Positions 32,266-34,786 of a stretch of DNA of 34,786 bases are shown piece by piece. The position numbers and the translations under genes were made by a program. Under the pieces are notes generated by a model, which saw only the letters and a program-made list of their open reading frames with translations, did no database searches and was not told where the DNA came from. The DNA is from Rhodanobacter sp. (GTDB taxonomy: Bacteria > Pseudomonadota > Gammaproteobacteria > Xanthomonadales > Rhodanobacteraceae): contig DZCM01000017.1 in assembly GCA_022730295.1 (NCBI GenBank), positions 1-34,786 on the forward strand. The letters are read 5' to 3'. Within the stretch, counting starts at the first letter, position 1. Each line of letters begins with the position of its first letter.

Positions 32266-33411
32266 ATGGCATTGATACGGGTTATGCGTACCTGCATGGC
32301 ATTGGCTGCAAACAGTCTGCGCGCCAGCCGCGGCCGGGCCGCATATCTGATCCTCACCCTGGCAATCACCACGGCTGCATGGCTTACCCTCGCGACGCTG
32401 GCGGCTCCTTACATGGGCGACAAGGACAGCGATGGTATCGGCATGATCATCCGCAACGGAAGCCAGGACAGCGGGCAGTTGCCGCTGCATTACGCGGACC
32501 GCATCGAGGCGATCCGCGGCGCACGCAACGTATTCTGGTACGGGCTGCAACCGGTCAACTGCACGACAGCGACGATGGTCATGCTCAACGCGCTCGGTGG
32601 CCCCGGAACGGACAATCGTCTGGCGATGAAGCAGAAGATTCCCGCTGCCACGATTCAGCGCTGGAACGCGGACCCGCTGGGCGCGATCATCAGTGACGCC
32701 GCGGCTTCCAAGTGTGGATGGCGGGTCGGCCAAGGGGTCGAACCGCCCAGCGTCATGAGCAGCGGCAAGCATGTCGCATTGCACGTCGTCGGAATTTTTT
32801 CGGGTTCCTATCCTGTCGGCCTCGTACATTACGACTACATCAACCGGGCCGTGCCTGGCTTGCAAGGGAAGGACAAGGTGGTGACGTTTTTTGCAAGTGC
32901 CGCCAACCCGCGCGACGACGAAGTCCTTGCAGCCAGGATCGAAGCCGCGTTCGCCCACGACTTTCCGAGCGTCAACGTCACCACCAACGCGACCGAACAG
33001 AACGCGTGGGCGCGCTATGGCAAGGTGCAGCAACTGCTTGTGTTCGTGATGGCCGCGATCCTGCTGTGCGCGGCATCGGTGCTGGTCAGCGTACTGGCGC
33101 ACGCGGCGGCACAACGCAAGTCCAGATTCGCGATGTTGCAGGTGCTGGGGTTTCGACGGTCCACGCTGTTCGGCGCCTTCATGCTCGAGTTGCTGGCGAC
33201 TGTGTTGCTGGGTGCGCTGCTTGGGCTCGGGCTCGCCAAGCTGGTGGCGCATGAACTTGCATCAACCTTCTTCGGATTCCTTTCCAACGGTGTCCCGATG
33301 TGGGCATGGTGGGGACTTCCGGTGTGGCTTGCGATGCTGGCTGGGATCGCATTGGCATGGCCGGCGGGATTGATCGCGCGGGTGCGGCCTGCGGATTACC
33401 GGGCAATCTGA
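32266..33411 (+). CDS. Orphan MacB/FtsX-like permease 1, diverged relative of the leftward permease
   Basis: 381 residues. Membrane segment near 25-45, periplasmic domain, and three C-terminal membrane segments (LLVFVMAAILLCAASVLVSVLAH, ALLGLGLAKLV and a final one near 345-370). The order of local patterns matches the 387-residue leftward permease: NVFWYGLQ with VSWFGGIY, DPLGAIISDAAASKCGWRVGQ with DGAVVGATLAKRFGWKVGQ, and MLQVLGFRRSTLFGAF with VLKTIGFSNRS. This indicates descent from a common permease. ATG 32266 follows AAGGGA. No ATPase or fusion protein is encoded with it; it should depend on the leftward ATPase or one elsewhere. Confidence 0.85.
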   Translation: MALIRVMRTCMALAANSLRASRGRAAYLILTLAITTAAWLTLATLAAPYMGDKDSDGIGMIIRNGSQDSGQLPLHYADRIEAIRGARNVFWYGLQPVNCTTATMVMLNALGGPGTDNRLAMKQKIPAATIQRWNADPLGAIISDAAASKCGWRVGQGVEPPSVMSSGKHVALHVVGIFSGSYPVGLVHYDYINRAVPGLQGKDKVVTFFASAANPRDDEVLAARIEAAFAHDFPSVNVTTNATEQNAWARYGKVQQLLVFVMAAILLCAASVLVSVLAHAAAQRKSRFAMLQVLGFRRSTLFGAFMLELLATVLLGALLGLGLAKLVAHELASTFFGFLSNGVPMWAWWGLPVWLAMLAGIALAWPAGLIARVRPADYRAI

Positions 33412-33412
33412 G

Positions 33413-34600
33413 ATGCAACTCCTGCGCGAAACCGCCGCCAGCTTCTCCACCGGCTTCAGAATGGCACTGGCACGTCCACGCCACACCCTGCTGATCGCGT
33501 TCGGGTTCGTCGTCGCCGGCATCACGCTAGCGGTGTTGCTGACGCTGCCCGCCGGGCTGAATCGGCTGGCCGGCAATACCGGAGCGTCCGACATTGCGGT
33601 CGTAATGTCCGGCAATTCTTTCGAGGAATCGGGCGAAAGCTTCAAGCCGGCACTCGCCGCGCTGGCAGGGTCGCTACCGGGTGTCGCGCACGGCCGCCAG
33701 GGCCAGCCATTGGTGGCGCCGCAATTCGTGGTGGAAACACGCCTGCGCCGTACCGACGGCAGCACCGCTACGGTGCTGGTACGTGGCGTCACGCCAGTGT
33801 TCTGGAATATCGTGCGCCACGCTATCTCGATGCGATCAGGCCAGCGCTTCGCCGCGGGCAAGGACGAGTTGATTGCAGGCGTCGCCGCCGCGCGCGGCTT
33901 CGTGGCCTTGGACACCGGCGCCACCACCTCGATCAACAAGAATCCATGGCACGTCAGCGGCGAATTCGCGGCGGGCGGCGGCTTCTGGGAGTCGGAACTG
34001 TGGACCGACATGTCGGCCTTGCAGTCGGCCTACCACGCACAAGGTGCTTTGACCTGCCTGTGGGTGAAACTGACATCGCCCGCGGCGTTCACGGCATTCA
34101 AGAGAGCACTGCACGACAACCCGCAAACCCAAGGGATGCATGCGGTGCGCCAGCGGGACTACTACACCGACCAGGCCGCGTTTCTGAAATACCTCATCAC
34201 GGCCGCAACGCAAGGCATCGCCGCGGCGCTGGGGCTGGGTGCCATTCTCGCCATCGTCAACGCACTTGGCTTGGCGTTGGCGGCGCGCAGGCACGAACTC
34301 GCGATCCAGCGCGCGGTCGGCTTTCGCCGTGGGAGCCTGGCGCTGGCGCTGCTGGTTGAGGTGCTGGTGATCGGCGCGCTGTGCGCGGCTGTCGCCTTGT
34401 TGGTGGCTTGGTTGGCAGTCAACGGCCACGAAGTCGGATCCTCCACGGGCGGCTCTGCGATCCAGTTCCGGATGCGCGTCAATGCAAGCGTCATCGTCTG
34501 GACCTTCGCATATGTGTTGATCCTGGGAGTGTTGAGCGCGTTCTGGCCCATCGCTCGCGCGGTGCGGGCGCCGCTGACGCGCGTGTTGCAGGACGAGTGA
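33413..34600 (+). CDS. Orphan MacB/FtsX-like permease 2, diverged relative of the leftward 438-residue permease
   Basis: 395 residues, starting one base after the previous gene's stop, so translationally coupled. Membrane segment near 25-46, periplasmic domain, and three C-terminal segments. Local matches to the leftward permease include LTSPAAFTAFKRAL with LTSPSAFTVFKAAL, YYTDQAAFLKYLI with YFADQAGGINKLI, ELAIQRAVGFRRGS with EIATLRAVGFQGTP, and RAVRAPLTRVLQDE with RAARLPVTTALREL. The pair therefore mirrors the leftward permease pair in reverse gene order. Its N-terminal membrane stretch is shorter. Function is unknown. Confidence 0.87.
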   Translation: MQLLRETAASFSTGFRMALARPRHTLLIAFGFVVAGITLAVLLTLPAGLNRLAGNTGASDIAVVMSGNSFEESGESFKPALAALAGSLPGVAHGRQGQPLVAPQFVVETRLRRTDGSTATVLVRGVTPVFWNIVRHAISMRSGQRFAAGKDELIAGVAAARGFVALDTGATTSINKNPWHVSGEFAAGGGFWESELWTDMSALQSAYHAQGALTCLWVKLTSPAAFTAFKRALHDNPQTQGMHAVRQRDYYTDQAAFLKYLITAATQGIAAALGLGAILAIVNALGLALAARRHELAIQRAVGFRRGSLALALLVEVLVIGALCAAVALLVAWLAVNGHEVGSSTGGSAIQFRMRVNASVIVWTFAYVLILGVLSAFWPIARAVRAPLTRVLQDE

Positions 34601-34626
34601 CACGTTCGGTGCGAGCTGCGCGCGCC

Positions 34627-34632
34627 TACAAT
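34627..34632 (+). promoter_or_regulatory. TACAAT -10 element of the FAH-family gene
   Basis: TACAAT stands 30 bases before ATG 34663 in the 62-base gap after the permease operon, giving a leader of about 24 bases. No clear -35. It supports separate transcription of the last gene. Confidence 0.4.
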
Positions 34633-34662
34633 CTCGCGAGTCCCGTCGCCGAGGCCAAGTCG

Positions 34663-34786
34663 ATGCCGTTCCTGTTCGATCCACCGCCCGTTCCGAGTCT
34701 GCCGATCATGGGCAGCGACATGCGCTTTCCGGTGCACCGCATCTACTGCATCGGCCGCAATTACGCCGATCACGCAAAGGAAATGG
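34663..34786 (+). CDS. Fumarylacetoacetate hydrolase family protein, N-terminal fragment (runs off the right edge)
   Basis: Only the first 41 codons are in the window. RIYCIGRNYADHAKEM is the conserved N-terminal signature of FAH-family enzymes, where the Tyr-Cys-Ile-Gly-Arg-Asn-Tyr stretch lies just before the catalytic His-containing segment. Members act on small diketo or acylpyruvate substrates such as acylpyruvase or 2-hydroxyhepta-2,4-diene-1,7-dioate isomerase. The metal-binding residues lie further on, outside the window, so no substrate can be named. ATG 34663 is the only start before the signature apart from later in-frame ATGs at 34708 and 34720. Confidence 0.85.
   Translation, partial: MPFLFDPPPVPSLPIMGSDMRFPVHRIYCIGRNYADHAKEM

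Overview
The window is high-GC and gene-dense, with no gene-free gap over 300 bases. It looks like a gammaproteobacterium of the order Xanthomonadales. The evidence is pilG-pilH-pilI-pilJ-chpA without pilK, divergent from gshB-tonB-yqgE-ruvX-pyrB, together with pilT-pilU and thiS-thiG-trmB. The same blocks lie in one chromosomal region of Pseudomonas aeruginosa, so most of the window is conserved chromosome. Species cannot be named from sequence reading alone.

Bases 1-6841 (minus strand) hold the type IV pilus (Pil-Chp) chemosensory operon: response regulators PilG and PilH, adaptor PilI, receptor PilJ and the N-terminal 1071 residues of ChpA, which runs off the left edge. A 32-codon ORF with a strong ribosome binding site overlaps the pilJ start. 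Bases 7056-10981 (plus) hold gshB, a TonB3-like protein, yqgE, ruvX and pyrB. An uncharacterised lipoprotein gene follows and ends at a perfect bidirectional terminator. Bases 12839-15660 (minus) hold an exported NTF2-like protein and the retraction ATPases PilU and PilT, with two tandem hairpins between pilT and pilU.

Bases 15836-18805 (minus) hold an OmpR-type two-component system and rimK. A tRNA-Gly(CCC) follows. On the plus strand come a FecR/DUF6600-type exported protein with a Gln/Arg tandem-repeat tail, thiS, thiG, trmB, and an SLC13-type transporter with two cytoplasmic RCK_C-like domains. Bases 25660-27276 hold a small Rieske protein, a small membrane protein and an AraC-MGMT fusion resembling Ada without its N-terminal Cys domain.

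The right end (27262-34600) is the most unusual part. A MacB-like tripartite ABC operon (membrane fusion protein, ATPase, two permeases) is read leftwards. A second, diverged pair of related permeases, with no ATPase or fusion protein of its own, is read rightwards from the same 238-base intergenic region, which carries a 12-base perfect palindrome. The ATPase gene is bracketed by two inverted copies of a 119-base three-hairpin repeat in which one stem shows compensatory changes. The window ends in the first 41 codons of a fumarylacetoacetate hydrolase family gene.
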